This document shows positions 35,535 through 44,465 of a stretch of DNA of 64,000 nucleotides, piece by piece. Origin of the DNA: Bradyrhizobium embrapense. GTDB lineage: Bacteria; Pseudomonadota; Alphaproteobacteria; Rhizobiales; Xanthobacteraceae. The stretch covers positions 372,001-436,000 of the forward strand of contig NZ_LFIP02000005.1 in assembly GCF_001189235.2 (NCBI RefSeq), read 5' to 3'. How positions within the stretch are numbered: position 1 is the first letter of the stretch; each line of letters starts with the position of its first letter. The position numbers and the translations under genes are program-made. The notes under the pieces were generated by a model, which saw only the letters and a list, made by a program, of their open reading frames with translations, searched no databases and was not told the origin of the DNA.

Positions 35535-36545
35535 ATGAATTTCATCAAAGCAATCGTCGTTGCCGGCATGGTGGCCGCTTCGACGTCAGCCTTCGCTGCC
35601 GATATCACCGGCGCAGGCGCAACGTTTCCGTTCCCGATCTATTCGAAGTGGGCTGACGCCTACAAGAAGGACACCGGCAATGGCCTGAACTATCAGTCGA
35701 TCGGTTCCGGCGCCGGCATCAAGCAGATCCAGGCCAAGACCGTGACCTTCGGCGCGACCGACGCGCCGCTCAAGCCCGAGCAGCTCGAGAAGGACGGCCT
35801 CGTCCAGTGGCCGATGGTGATGGGCGCGATCGTTCCGGTCGTGAACGTCGAAGGCATCAAGCCCGGCGATCTCGTGCTTTCGGGCGAAGTGCTCGGCGAC
35901 ATCTACCTCGGCAAGATCACCAAGTGGAATGACGCGGCGATCGCCAAGCTCAATCCGAAGCTGACCCTGCCGGCCGACGCGATCACCGTCGTGCGCCGTT
36001 CGGATGGTTCGGGCACCACCTTCAACTTCACCGACTACCTGTCCAAGACAAACGCCGACTGGAAGTCCAAGGTCGGTTCCGGCACCGCGGTCGAGTGGCC
36101 GGTCGGCGTCGGCGCCAAGGGCAACGAAGGCGTTGCCGGCAACATCAGCCAGACCAAGAACGCGATCGGCTATGTCGAATACGCCTATGCCAAGCAGAAC
36201 AAGCTGACCTACACCGCGCTGGTCAACAAGGCCGGCAAGACCGTGCAGCCGACCATCGCCGCCTTCCAGGCTGCGGCGTCGAACGCCGACTGGTCCAAGG
36301 CTCCCGGCTACTACGTGATCCTGACCGACCAGCCGGGCGAAGCCTCCTGGCCGATCACCGCGGCGACCTTCATCCTGATGCACAAGGACTCGACCGACAA
36401 GGCGGCCTCGCAGGAAGCGCTCAAGTTCTTCAAGTACGCCTTCGAGAAGGGTGGCAAGGCCGCCGAAGAGCTCGACTACATCCCGATGCCGGAATCGGTC
36501 GTCAAGCTGATCGAGAAGACCTGGGCCGCGGACATCAAGAGCTAA
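35535..36545 (+). CDS. pstS: PstS, periplasmic phosphate-binding protein
   Basis: 336 residues. Signal peptide MNFIKAIVVAGMVAASTSAFA, then the mature start ADITGAGATFPFPIYSKWADAY. Phosphate-binding segments are GAGATFP, IGSGAGIKQI, FGATDAPL and RRSDGSGTTFNFTDYL. It delivers phosphate to PstCAB. A stem-loop between it and pstC favours higher PstS output. Start: the ATG after ACCACCCC. Confidence 0.95.
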   Translation: MNFIKAIVVAGMVAASTSAFAADITGAGATFPFPIYSKWADAYKKDTGNGLNYQSIGSGAGIKQIQAKTVTFGATDAPLKPEQLEKDGLVQWPMVMGAIVPVVNVEGIKPGDLVLSGEVLGDIYLGKITKWNDAAIAKLNPKLTLPADAITVVRRSDGSGTTFNFTDYLSKTNADWKSKVGSGTAVEWPVGVGAKGNEGVAGNISQTKNAIGYVEYAYAKQNKLTYTALVNKAGKTVQPTIAAFQAAASNADWSKAPGYYVILTDQPGEASWPITAATFILMHKDSTDKAASQEALKFFKYAFEKGGKAAEELDYIPMPESVVKLIEKTWAADIKS

Positions 36546-36757
36546 GTCTGGCGCTTCGAACCACGCCTGTGCCGCCTCTCGAGGGCGGCACAGGTTGAGC
36601 GATTTGGGATCCTGGCTCCATCACCGCGGCAAGAAACGCGGGGCGGGCCGCGCCTCGGGAGGCGTAACCGGAACGACGCCCGGCCCAATGCGTCAGTGAA
36701 GATCGCTTCGGGGCGTAGCGGTTTGCGTGGCTTTCACATAGTAATGAGGGAATTGGC
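36546..36757. other. pstS-pstC intergenic region
   Basis: 212 bp with the 11-bp hairpin at its left end. GAGGG (36746-36750) before the pstC GTG is the only other clear element; I see no second promoter. Confidence 0.45.
36566..36594 (+). terminator. Hairpin between pstS and pstC
   Basis: An 11-bp perfect stem, CCTGTGCCGCC with GGCGGCACAGG, loop TCTCGAG, 20 bases after the pstS stop. No T-run follows, so partial termination or 3' protection of the pstS message is more likely than a full stop. Confidence 0.65.
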
Positions 36758-37756
36758 GTGGCAGACATGGCTGTTCAGAGCGATGTGATGGAAGCCGCCG
36801 GACCTTATGATCGCGCCAAGGCCCTCAGCGCCTTCAAGCTCGGTGATCTCACCTTCTATTGGATCACCCGTATCTCGGCGATTTCGGTCCTGTTGATCCT
36901 CGGCGGCATCATTCTGTCGCTGATCGCGGGCGCCTGGCCGGCGATGAAGGAATACGGCTTCGCTTTCCTCTGGACACAGCGCTGGGCGCCCTCGGCCGAT
37001 CCGCCGGTGCTCGGTGCGCTCGGCCCGATCTACGGCACGCTGATCACCTCCGTCATCGCGATGCTGATCGCCATTCCGGTCGGCATCGGCATCGCCGTGT
37101 TCCTAACCGAGCTCTGCCCGCAAGTGCTGCGCCGTCCGATCGGCATCGCCATCGAGCTGCTCGCCGGCATCCCCTCGATCATCTACGGCATGTGGGGCTT
37201 CTTCGTGCTGGGCCCGTTCCTGGCCAACACGTTCCAGCCCTTCATGATCCGGATATTCGAGGGCGTCCCGGTGCTCGGCGCGGTGTTTGCCGGCCCGCCG
37301 TCCTATCTCAGCCTGTTCAACGCCGCGCTGATCCTGGCCATCATGGTGCTGCCCTTCATCACCGCGATCTCGGTCGACGTGTTCAAGACCGTGCCGCCGG
37401 TGCTGAAAGAAGCCGCCTACGGCATGGGCTGCACCACTTGGGAAGTCGTCCGCAGCGTCGTGATCCCCTACACCCGGGTCGGCGTGATCGGCGGCATCAT
37501 GCTGGCGCTCGGCCGCGCGCTCGGCGAGACCATGGCGGTGACCTTCATCATCGGCAACTCGTTCCGCATCTCGTCGTCGATCTTCGCGCCGGGCACCACG
37601 ATCTCGGCGGCGATCGCCAGCGAATTCGCCGAGAGCGACGGCCTGCACCAGTCCGGCCTGATCCTGCTCGGCCTCTTGCTGTTCGTGCTGACCTTCTTCG
37701 TGCTCGCCGGCGCGCGGCTGATGCTGATGCGGCTTGAAAAGAAGGCGGGGAAGTAA
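36758..37756 (+). CDS. pstC: PstC, phosphate ABC importer permease
   Basis: 332 residues, six membrane helices of the BPD_transp_1 domain. Coupling-helix motif EAAYGMGCTTWEVVRSVVIPYTRVGVIGG (~220). GTG start with GAGGG seven bases upstream; the ATG at 36767 is too far from it. Forms the pore with PstA, four bases downstream. Pho-regulated. Confidence 0.93.
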   Translation: MADMAVQSDVMEAAGPYDRAKALSAFKLGDLTFYWITRISAISVLLILGGIILSLIAGAWPAMKEYGFAFLWTQRWAPSADPPVLGALGPIYGTLITSVIAMLIAIPVGIGIAVFLTELCPQVLRRPIGIAIELLAGIPSIIYGMWGFFVLGPFLANTFQPFMIRIFEGVPVLGAVFAGPPSYLSLFNAALILAIMVLPFITAISVDVFKTVPPVLKEAAYGMGCTTWEVVRSVVIPYTRVGVIGGIMLALGRALGETMAVTFIIGNSFRISSSIFAPGTTISAAIASEFAESDGLHQSGLILLGLLLFVLTFFVLAGARLMLMRLEKKAGK

Positions 37757-37760
37757 CGCC

Positions 37761-38606
37761 ATGAACCCGATCTACAAATCCCGCCGCCGCAGCGACATCG
37801 TCGTTCGCACGCTCTGCGTCGGCGCGGCGTTGTTCGGCGTCACCTGGCTGGCGCTGATCCTGATCACGCTGCTCTACAACGGCATCGCAGGCCTCAGCGT
37901 GCAACTGTTCACCCAGAATACGCCGCCGCCGGGCTCGACCGATGGCGGCCTGCTCAATGCCATCGTCGGCTCCGTGATCATGACGGTGATCGGCGTCGGC
38001 ATCGGCGCGCCGCTCGGCCTGTTCGCCGGCACCTACCTTGCCGAGTACGGCAAGCACGACAAGCTCACCTCGGTGATCCGCTTCATCAACGACATCCTGC
38101 TCAGTGCGCCGTCGATCATCATCGGCCTGTTCATCTATGGCGCGGTGGTGGTGCCGATGCGCGGCTTCTCGGCGATCGCGGGTGCGCTTGCGCTCGCAGT
38201 GATCGTGATCCCGGTCGTGGTGCGCACCACCGAGGACATGCTGCTGCTGGTGCCCAACCCGCTGCGCGAGGCGGCCTCCGCGCTCGGCCTGCCGCGTTCG
38301 CTGGTGATCAAGCGGATCGCTTATCGTGCTGCGCGCAGCGGGTTGATCACCGGCGTGCTGCTGGCGACCGCCCGCGTCGCGGGCGAGACCGCGCCGCTGC
38401 TGTTCACCGCGCTGTCGAACCAGTTCTTCAGCTGGGACTTGACCAAGACGATGGCCAACCTGCCGGTGACCATCAACAACTTCGTGCAGAGCCCCTACGC
38501 CTACTGGAAAGAGCTGGCGTGGAGCGGTGCGCTGCTCATCACCTTCACCGTGCTCGCGCTGAATATCGGCGCGCGTATCCTTGGTGCCGAAAGGGCCGCA
38601 AAATGA
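37761..38606 (+). CDS. pstA: PstA, phosphate ABC importer permease
   Basis: 281 residues, six membrane helices. EAA-type coupling loop is PLREAASALGLPRSLVIKRIAYRAARSGLITG. Partner of PstC. It overlaps pstB by four bases (ATGA), so translation is coupled. Confidence 0.93.
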   Translation: MNPIYKSRRRSDIVVRTLCVGAALFGVTWLALILITLLYNGIAGLSVQLFTQNTPPPGSTDGGLLNAIVGSVIMTVIGVGIGAPLGLFAGTYLAEYGKHDKLTSVIRFINDILLSAPSIIIGLFIYGAVVVPMRGFSAIAGALALAVIVIPVVVRTTEDMLLLVPNPLREAASALGLPRSLVIKRIAYRAARSGLITGVLLATARVAGETAPLLFTALSNQFFSWDLTKTMANLPVTINNFVQSPYAYWKELAWSGALLITFTVLALNIGARILGAERAAK

Positions 38607-39421
38607 CCGAGCTTTCCGTCTCCACGACCGCCGCGAGCCACGTTCCGCAGGTGCCGCTGCCGGAAGCGCCGCCGAAAGTCACGGTGCGCAACCTCAACTT
38701 CTATTACGGCGAGCACCACGCGCTGAAGAACATCAACCTGACGCTCGGCACCAACCGCGTCACGGCGTTCATCGGCCCGTCGGGCTGCGGCAAGTCGACC
38801 CTGCTGCGCATCTTCAACCGGATGTATGATCTCTATCCGGGCCAGCGCGCTGTCGGCCAGCTGATGCTGGACCAGACCAACATTCTTGATCCCAAGCTCG
38901 ACCTCAATCTGCTGCGCGCGCGCGTCGGCATGGTGTTCCAGAAGCCGACGCCGTTCCCGATGACGATCTACGAGAACATCGCCTTCGGCATCCGCCTCTA
39001 CGAGAAGATCTCGAAGTCCGAGATGGACGACCGGGTCGAGAAGGCGCTGCGCGGCGGTGCGCTGTGGAACGAGGTCAAGGACAAGCTGAACGCTTCCGGC
39101 CTGTCGCTTTCTGGCGGCCAGCAGCAGCGGCTGTGCATCGCGCGCACCGTGGCGGTGCGTCCCGAGGTGATCCTGTTCGACGAGCCGTGCTCTGCGCTCG
39201 ATCCGATCTCGACCGCCAAGGTCGAGGAACTGATCCAGGAGCTCTCCGAGGACTACACGATCGCGATCGTCACCCACAACATGCAGCAGGCGGCGCGCGT
39301 CTCCGACAAGACCGCCTTCATGTATCTCGGCGAGCTGATCGAGTTCGACGACACCAACAAGATCTTCACCTCGCCGAGCGATCGACGCACCCAGGACTAC
39401 ATCACCGGCCGGTTCGGCTGA
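38603..39421 (+). CDS. pstB: PstB, phosphate ABC importer ATPase
   Basis: 272 residues. Walker A GPSGCGKST, Q-loop FQKPTPFPMTIYENIAFG, signature LSGGQQQRLCIARTVA, Walker B VILFDEPCSALDP, H-loop IVTHNMQQA. Drives phosphate import and also takes part in the PhoU-PhoR signalling complex. The start is the ATG overlapping the pstA stop. A 30-residue N-terminal tail (MTELSVSTTAASHVPQVP) precedes the ABC core. Confidence 0.94.
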   Translation: MTELSVSTTAASHVPQVPLPEAPPKVTVRNLNFYYGEHHALKNINLTLGTNRVTAFIGPSGCGKSTLLRIFNRMYDLYPGQRAVGQLMLDQTNILDPKLDLNLLRARVGMVFQKPTPFPMTIYENIAFGIRLYEKISKSEMDDRVEKALRGGALWNEVKDKLNASGLSLSGGQQQRLCIARTVAVRPEVILFDEPCSALDPISTAKVEELIQELSEDYTIAIVTHNMQQAARVSDKTAFMYLGELIEFDDTNKIFTSPSDRRTQDYITGRFG

Positions 39422-39432
39422 GGAGAATGACG

Positions 39433-40149
39433 ATGGCTTCTGAACATACCGCCAAGGCATTCGACAGCGACCTGCAGGAATTGACCCGCCTGGTCGCCGA
39501 GATGGGCGGGCTCGTCGAGCGGATGATTACCGAGTCGGTCGACGCGCTGATCCGTCGCGACGTCGCGCTCGGCAAGCGCGTGGTCGCCGCGGACATCGAG
39601 ATCGACAATCTGCAGCGTGTCATCGAAGAGCGCGCGGTGCTGACGATCGCCCGCCGCCAGCCGATGGCGATCGACCTGCGCGAGATCGTCAGCGCGATGC
39701 GCGTCGCCACCGATCTCGAGCGGATCGGCGACCTCGCCAAGAACATGGGCAAGCGCGTCGCGGCGCTGGAGAGCGATTTCCAGCCGCTGAAGCTGATCCG
39801 CGGCCTGGAGCACATGACCGACCTCGTGCTGTCGCAGGTCAAGTCGGTGCTCGACGCCTATGCCGCGCACGATCTGCCGGCGGCGATGAACGTCTGGAAG
39901 GGCGACGAGGAGGTCGACGCGATCTGCACCTCGCTGTTCCGCGAGCTCTTGACCTACATGATGGAGGATCCGCGCAACATCTCGTTCTGCATCCATCTGA
40001 TGTTCTGCGCCAAGAACATCGAGCGGATCGGCGATCACGCCACCAATATCGCCGAGACCGTGTTCTACATGATCGAAGGCCAGCAGATCACCGACAAGCG
40101 TCCGAAGGGCGACATGACCAACTTTGCCACCACTGTGCCGGGTACCTAG
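39433..40149 (+). CDS. phoU: PhoU, negative regulator of the Pho response
   Basis: 238 residues, two three-helix repeats each with the E/DxxxD metal-site signature (MRVATDLERIGDLAKNMGKR near 95 and MFCAKNIERIGDHATNIAE near 200). It couples PstSCAB occupancy to PhoR. The ATG at 39433 has AGGAG seven bases upstream; an ATG at 39427 is too close to it. Confidence 0.93.
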   Translation: MASEHTAKAFDSDLQELTRLVAEMGGLVERMITESVDALIRRDVALGKRVVAADIEIDNLQRVIEERAVLTIARRQPMAIDLREIVSAMRVATDLERIGDLAKNMGKRVAALESDFQPLKLIRGLEHMTDLVLSQVKSVLDAYAAHDLPAAMNVWKGDEEVDAICTSLFRELLTYMMEDPRNISFCIHLMFCAKNIERIGDHATNIAETVFYMIEGQQITDKRPKGDMTNFATTVPGT

Positions 40150-40280
40150 GACATGATCCGCGGGCGCGGAGCCGGATTGTCTTCACGACAAGCCGTTTTC
40201 CGCAGGGGTTATGCTCAGGAAAGTAAGCGTTTCGGTTTGCGTCTGGGCAACGGATCACCACAGAGAGAGAACTTAAACCG

Positions 40281-40991
40281 ATGAGCGCACGCATTCTGGT
40301 AGTCGAAGACGAGGAAGCGCTGACGACACTGTTGCGCTACAACCTCGATGCGGAAGGCTACGATGTCGAAACGGTGGGGCGCGGCGACGATGCCGACACC
40401 CGCCTGAAGGAGCGCGTTCCCGACCTCGTGGTGCTGGACTGGATGCTTCCGGGCCTGTCCGGCATCGAGCTGTGCCGTCGCCTGCGTGCGCGGCCCGAGA
40501 CCAAGCAGCTTCCGATCATCATGCTGACCGCGCGCGGCGAGGAGAGTGAGCGCGTGCGCGGGCTTGCCACCGGCGCCGACGACTACATCGTCAAGCCGTT
40601 CTCGGTGCCGGAATTGCTGGCACGGGTGAAGGGCTTGCTGCGCCGTGCGAGTCCGGAGCGGCTTGCGACCGTGCTGACCTATGGCGACATCGAGCTCGAT
40701 CGCGAGAAGCGCCGCGTGGCGCGCTCGGGCCGTCCGATCGATCTCGGGCCGACCGAGTATCGGCTGCTCGAATTCTTCCTCGAGCATCCCGGCCGCGTGT
40801 TCAGCCGCGAGCAGCTGCTCGACAGCGTCTGGGGCCGCGACATCTATATCGATGAACGTACCGTCGACGTGCATATCGGCCGCCTGCGCAAGCTGCTCAA
40901 TCCCGGCCGCGAGCAGGATCCGATCCGCACCGTGCGCGGCGCCGGCTACGCGCTCGACGATCGCTTTGCAAAGGCCGAGCCGCAGCCGTAA
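40281..40991 (+). CDS. phoB: PhoB, phosphate response regulator
   Basis: 236 residues. Receiver domain 1-120 with acidic pocket Glu9/Asp10, phosphoacceptor Asp53 (VVLDWMLPG), Thr in MLTARGEE and Lys in YIVKPFS. OmpR-type winged helix 130-230 (YGDIELDREKRRV, RTVDVHIGRLRKLL, RTVRGAGYAL). Binds PhoB boxes such as the one before pstS. It is placed last after phoU with a 131-bp gap. A strong terminator follows. Confidence 0.95.
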   Translation: MSARILVVEDEEALTTLLRYNLDAEGYDVETVGRGDDADTRLKERVPDLVVLDWMLPGLSGIELCRRLRARPETKQLPIIMLTARGEESERVRGLATGADDYIVKPFSVPELLARVKGLLRRASPERLATVLTYGDIELDREKRRVARSGRPIDLGPTEYRLLEFFLEHPGRVFSREQLLDSVWGRDIYIDERTVDVHIGRLRKLLNPGREQDPIRTVRGAGYALDDRFAKAEPQP

Positions 40992-41017
40992 GGCAGTGCA
41001 GCAATCGCAAGCACAAT

Positions 41018-41045
41018 GTCGTTCCGGCTTTGGCCGGGACAACGC
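41018..41045. repeat. REP-like hairpin after phoB
   Basis: GTCGTTCCGGCTTTGGCCGGGACAAC, the same short unit as at 9976, 15654 and 44289. It lies just before the terminator of phoB. Confidence 0.55.
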
Positions 41046-41076
41046 CGGTGAAGTAGCCGGGCTACGAGCCACAAAA

Positions 41077-41106
41077 AAATCCCCGCTTGCGCGGGGATTT
41101 GTTTTT
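41077..41106. terminator. Bidirectional terminator between phoB and gcrA
   Basis: AAATCCCCGC-TTGC-GCGGGGATTT followed by GTTTTT, with a poly-A run before the stem (the T-run for the minus strand). It serves both the phoB and convergent gcrA transcripts. Confidence 0.88.
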
Positions 41107-41131
41107 GCAGTCCAGGCAGTTTCCCGAGTGC

Positions 41132-41644
41132 TTACTTGATCTGTGGCTTCGCCGAGGGCCGGCGGCGATCGGCGGCGGGCTGGTAGGCGACGCGCGAGTG
41201 ATGCGCGCAATAGGGCAGGCCGGCGAGCGCCTTGCCGCCGCAGAAGAAGAATTCCGGGCTCGAGGGATCGCCGACTGGCCAGTGGCAGGTGGCCTCGTTG
41301 AGCTCGAGCAGCGACAGCCGCTGGCTCATCGGCACCACATTGTCGAAGGAGATCGGATCCGGCTCCATCTCGACCTCGAAAGCGTGCGCGAGCGCGGTGT
41401 TGCCGCGCGAGACCGGGCGCGCCACCCGCATCATGTGCTGGGCGGGGCGGGCCTTGCGCTGCCGCGGCGCGGCCGTGGAAGGGGCCTTGGCGCGGCCGGA
41501 GAGGCCGAGCCGATGCACTTTGCCGATCACGGCGTTTCGCGTCACATTGCCAAGTTCCGCCGCGATCTGGCTGGCCGAGAGGCCGGATTCCCAGAGCTTC
41601 TTCAGCTGCTCGACGCGATCGTCGGACCAGGTCAATACCGTCAT
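41132..41644 (-). CDS. gcrA: GcrA cell-cycle transcription factor
   Basis: 170 residues. N-terminal HTH (WSDDRVEQLKKLWESGLSASQIAAELG, then VTRNAVIGKVHRLGLSGR), basic linker (RQRKARPAQ), and the C-terminal sigma-70-binding region (SLLELNEATCHWPVGDP...FFCGGKALAGLPYCAHHS). GcrA binds methylated GANTC promoters and drives S-phase genes in alphaproteobacteria. A GAATC (41725-41729) lies 81 bp upstream of its start. Long upstream gap before argD. Confidence 0.93.
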   Translation of the reverse strand: MTVLTWSDDRVEQLKKLWESGLSASQIAAELGNVTRNAVIGKVHRLGLSGRAKAPSTAAPRQRKARPAQHMMRVARPVSRGNTALAHAFEVEMEPDPISFDNVVPMSQRLSLLELNEATCHWPVGDPSSPEFFFCGGKALAGLPYCAHHSRVAYQPAADRRRPSAKPQIK

Positions 41645-42139
41645 CGCATTCTTCCTTTCGCATGGCGCCGGCCAATCAACGGAGCGGCGCTGCGAGCCAA
41701 TCTGGACAAATATCCCTGCGGCCAGAATCCCTTAGCCCTCGCCGGGCACGGTGTTGCGCCCGAACGTTTACGCGAGAACGAAGGCTACTTAGAGGGTCCA
41801 GTACTGCCGCACGAGATGTCGTACCCGACAGGTCAAACGCTACAATATGGCGTGACTCTGGCGCAAGAGTCCGCGGCCGTGCGTCCACATGTTCCCACAC
41901 AGTTAAGCATTGCCGTGAGGCTTTTCCACCGCACCGGAATGCTCCGGATTGCGCTGGTTTCGCATCGCAGGAACGCCGGCAGGGGCCGGCTCCTGGCGAT
42001 TGACACTGACCGGCCGCAGCATAGAATGATGTGCACGTGCCGCCCGCAAAGGCGGCCGTTTTGTTTTCCGAAGCTGGCGGTTGCTGCGCTGGCGTCAAGC
42101 CGCGCAGCAATTGACGGTTTCAAACCGGCAGTGAACGCC
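41645..42139. other. gcrA-argD intergenic region
   Basis: 495 bp without a supportable gene. It contains a GANTC site at 41725-41729 near gcrA and a strong promoter plus hairpin/T-run at 42000-42070 before argD, annotated separately. I see nothing in 41730-41995 apart from moderately lower GC than the neighbouring genes. Confidence 0.5.
42000..42070 (+). promoter_or_regulatory. Strong promoter followed at once by a terminator-like hairpin (argD leader or tiny RNA)
   Basis: The -35 TTGACA (42000-42005) and -10 TAGAAT (42022-42027), spacing 16, predict an RNA start near 42033. A stem GCCGCC-CGCAAA-GGCGGC (42039-42056) and the T-rich run CGTTTTGTTTT follow. Either the argD-argF message begins with an attenuator-like hairpin, or this is a separate RNA of about 35 bases. 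Confidence 0.65.
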
Positions 42140-43345
42140 ATGACCAACGCCTCGTCGCATCTGCTCCCCGTCTTCGCCAGGGTCGATCTCGGCTTCGAGC
42201 GCGGTGAGGGCGCCTGGCTGATCGCAACCAGCGGCGACCGCTATCTCGACTTCACCTCGGGTGTCGCGGTGAACGCGCTCGGACATGCGCATCCGCATCT
42301 GGTCAAGGCGCTGCAGGAGCAGGCGACCAGGCTCTGGCACATGTCGAACCTGTTCAAGAGCCCGGACGGCGAAGTGCTCGCCGCGCGGCTGTGCGAGCAG
42401 AGCTTTGCCGACTTTGTGTTTTTCTGCAATTCCGGCGCGGAAGCGATGGAGGGCGTGATCAAGCTGGTCCGCCACTACCACTTCTCCAAGGGCCATCCCG
42501 AGCGCTACCGCATCATTACCTTCGAAGGCGCCTTCCATGGCCGCACGCTGGGTACGCTGGCTGCGACCGGCTCGGCGAAATACCTCGAAGGTTTCGGCCC
42601 GCCGATGGACGGCTTCGACCAGGTGCCGCACGGCGACATCGAGGCGGTGAAGAAGGCGATCGGCCCGAACACCGCCGGCATCCTGATCGAGCCGGTGCAG
42701 GGCGAGGGCGGCGTGCGCTCGGCGCCGCAGGCCTTCTTCAAGGCGCTGCGCGCCCTGTGCGACGAGCACGGCCTGCTGCTCGCATTCGACGAGGTGCAGA
42801 CCGGCATGGGCCGCACCGGCGAGCTGTTCGCCTACAAGCGCACCGGCGTCACGCCGGACGTGATGTCGCTGGCGAAGGCGCTCGGCGGCGGCTTCCCGAT
42901 CGGCGCGGTGCTGGCGACCGCGCAGGCCGCGGCCGGCATGGCGCCGGGCTCGCACGGCTCAACCTTCGGCGGCAATCCGCTCGCAGTCGCCGCCGCCAAT
43001 GCCGTGCTCGACGTTATGCTCAAGCCCGGCTTCTTCGAGCACGTGCAGAAGATGTCGCTGCTGCTCAAGCAGAAACTCGCGTCGGTCGTCGACCGCTATC
43101 CCGGCGTGCTGTCGGAGGTGCGCGGCGAGGGCCTGTTGATCGGCGTCAAGGCCGTGGTGCCCTCGGGCGATCTGATCGCCGCGCTGCGCAACGAGAAGCT
43201 GCTCACCGTCGGCGCCGGGGACAACGTGGTGCGGTTCCTCGCGCCTCTGATCGTGACCGAGGCCGAGATCGACCAGTCGATCGTCTCGCTCGAGCGCGCC
43301 TGCGCGACATTGTCGGCGACGCAGCCGAAGAAGGCGGCTGGATAA
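42140..43345 (+). CDS. argD: Acetylornithine aminotransferase
   Basis: 401 residues, class-III PLP enzyme. It transfers amino groups from glutamate to N-acetylglutamate semialdehyde in arginine synthesis (possibly also succinyl-DAP). Substrate/PLP motifs: FCNSGAEAMEGVIKL (~95), FHGRTLGTLAATGS (~135), LLAFDEVQTGMGRTG (~220) and the catalytic Lys in SLAKALGGGFPIGA (~250). ATG at 42140 follows a GTG-in-frame alternative at 42131. Its stop shares one base with the argF start. Confidence 0.92.
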   Translation: MTNASSHLLPVFARVDLGFERGEGAWLIATSGDRYLDFTSGVAVNALGHAHPHLVKALQEQATRLWHMSNLFKSPDGEVLAARLCEQSFADFVFFCNSGAEAMEGVIKLVRHYHFSKGHPERYRIITFEGAFHGRTLGTLAATGSAKYLEGFGPPMDGFDQVPHGDIEAVKKAIGPNTAGILIEPVQGEGGVRSAPQAFFKALRALCDEHGLLLAFDEVQTGMGRTGELFAYKRTGVTPDVMSLAKALGGGFPIGAVLATAQAAAGMAPGSHGSTFGGNPLAVAAANAVLDVMLKPGFFEHVQKMSLLLKQKLASVVDRYPGVLSEVRGEGLLIGVKAVVPSGDLIAALRNEKLLTVGAGDNVVRFLAPLIVTEAEIDQSIVSLERACATLSATQPKKAAG

Positions 43346-44271
43346 TGAGCAAGCCGGTCCGTCACTTCCTCGACATCAACGAGCTGCCGCTCGCCGAGCT
43401 GCGCAACATGCTCGAAGCCGGCGCCGCCATGAAGGCGAAGCTGAAGGCGCATGAGAAGCCCAGGAAGCCGCTCGAAGGCAAGACGCTGGCGATGATCTTC
43501 GAGCGCCCGTCGACCCGCACCAGGGTGTCGTTCGACGTCGGCATGCGCCAGCTCGGCGGTGAATCGATCATGCTGACCGGCGCGGAGATGCAGCTCGGCC
43601 GCGGCGAGACCATCGCCGACACCGCGCGCGTGTTGTCGCGCTATGTCGATGCGATCATGATCCGCATCCTCAATCATGACGCGCTGCTCGAACTCGCCGC
43701 CCACGCAACGGTGCCCGTCATCAACGGCCTGACCCGGCGCTCGCATCCCTGCCAGGTGATGGCCGACCTCATGACGTATGAGGAAAAGCGCGGCTCGATT
43801 CAGGGCAAGACGGTGGCCTGGACCGGTGACGACAACAACGTGCTGGCCTCCTGGGCGCACGCCGCCGAGCGCTTCAAGTTCAATCTCAACATTGCGACGC
43901 CGCCCGAGCTCTCGCCGAAGAAGCCGATGCGGGACTGGATCAAGGCCACCGGCGCGCCGATCGTGCTCGGCACCGATCCGGAAGCCGCCGTGCGCGGCGC
44001 CGACTGCGTCGTCACCGACACCTGGGTGTCGATGGGCGACAAGGAGGGCGAGCACCGCCACAACGTGCTGAAGCCCTATCAGGTCAATGCCAAGCTGATG
44101 TCGCTCGCCAAGCCGGACGCACTGTTCATGCACTGCCTGCCCGCGCATCGCGGCGAGGAGGTCACCGACGAGGTGATCGACGGTCCGCAATCGGTGGTGT
44201 TCGACGAAGCGGAAAACCGCCTGCATGCGCAGAAGGGCATTCTGGCCTGGTGTTTCGACGCGGTCGCGTAG
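43345..44271 (+). CDS. argF: Ornithine carbamoyltransferase
   Basis: 308 residues. Carbamoyl-phosphate site ERPSTRTRVSF (~52-62), QLGRGET, RRSHPCQVMADL (~135), SMGDKEGEHR ornithine loop and HCLPAHRGEEV (~265). Converts ornithine to citrulline in arginine synthesis. One-base overlap with argD, so one operon. It uses ER rather than EK before PSTRTR, as in several alphaproteobacteria. Confidence 0.94.
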   Translation: MSKPVRHFLDINELPLAELRNMLEAGAAMKAKLKAHEKPRKPLEGKTLAMIFERPSTRTRVSFDVGMRQLGGESIMLTGAEMQLGRGETIADTARVLSRYVDAIMIRILNHDALLELAAHATVPVINGLTRRSHPCQVMADLMTYEEKRGSIQGKTVAWTGDDNNVLASWAHAAERFKFNLNIATPPELSPKKPMRDWIKATGAPIVLGTDPEAAVRGADCVVTDTWVSMGDKEGEHRHNVLKPYQVNAKLMSLAKPDALFMHCLPAHRGEEVTDEVIDGPQSVVFDEAENRLHAQKGILAWCFDAVA

Positions 44272-44288
44272 TCGTAGATCAGTAGATG

Positions 44289-44313
44289 TTGCCGTCCCGG
44301 CGAAGGCCGGACC
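44289..44313. repeat. REP-like hairpin after argF
   Basis: GTTGCCGTCCCGGCGAAGGCCGGACCC, the same short palindromic unit seen at 9976, 15654 and 41018. Probably contributes to 3' end formation of argDF. Confidence 0.55.
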
Positions 44314-44465
44314 CATACGCCCCGGCCCGTGAAAAGGCACAAGGGGAGACGCCTCGTGCCGCGACAAAATCCTGTGGTTAGGGTCTGTGCTTTCGCAGGG
44401 ACGACGTCGATCCTCGGTATGCTGAACCCCTTTATTTCACGGTCCGAGACCCCAGATAGAGCGCC

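Noticed and set aside
41087..42139. Long in-frame extension upstream of argD
   Set aside because: It crosses a terminator, the antisense gcrA gene and the argD promoter, so it cannot be part of argD.
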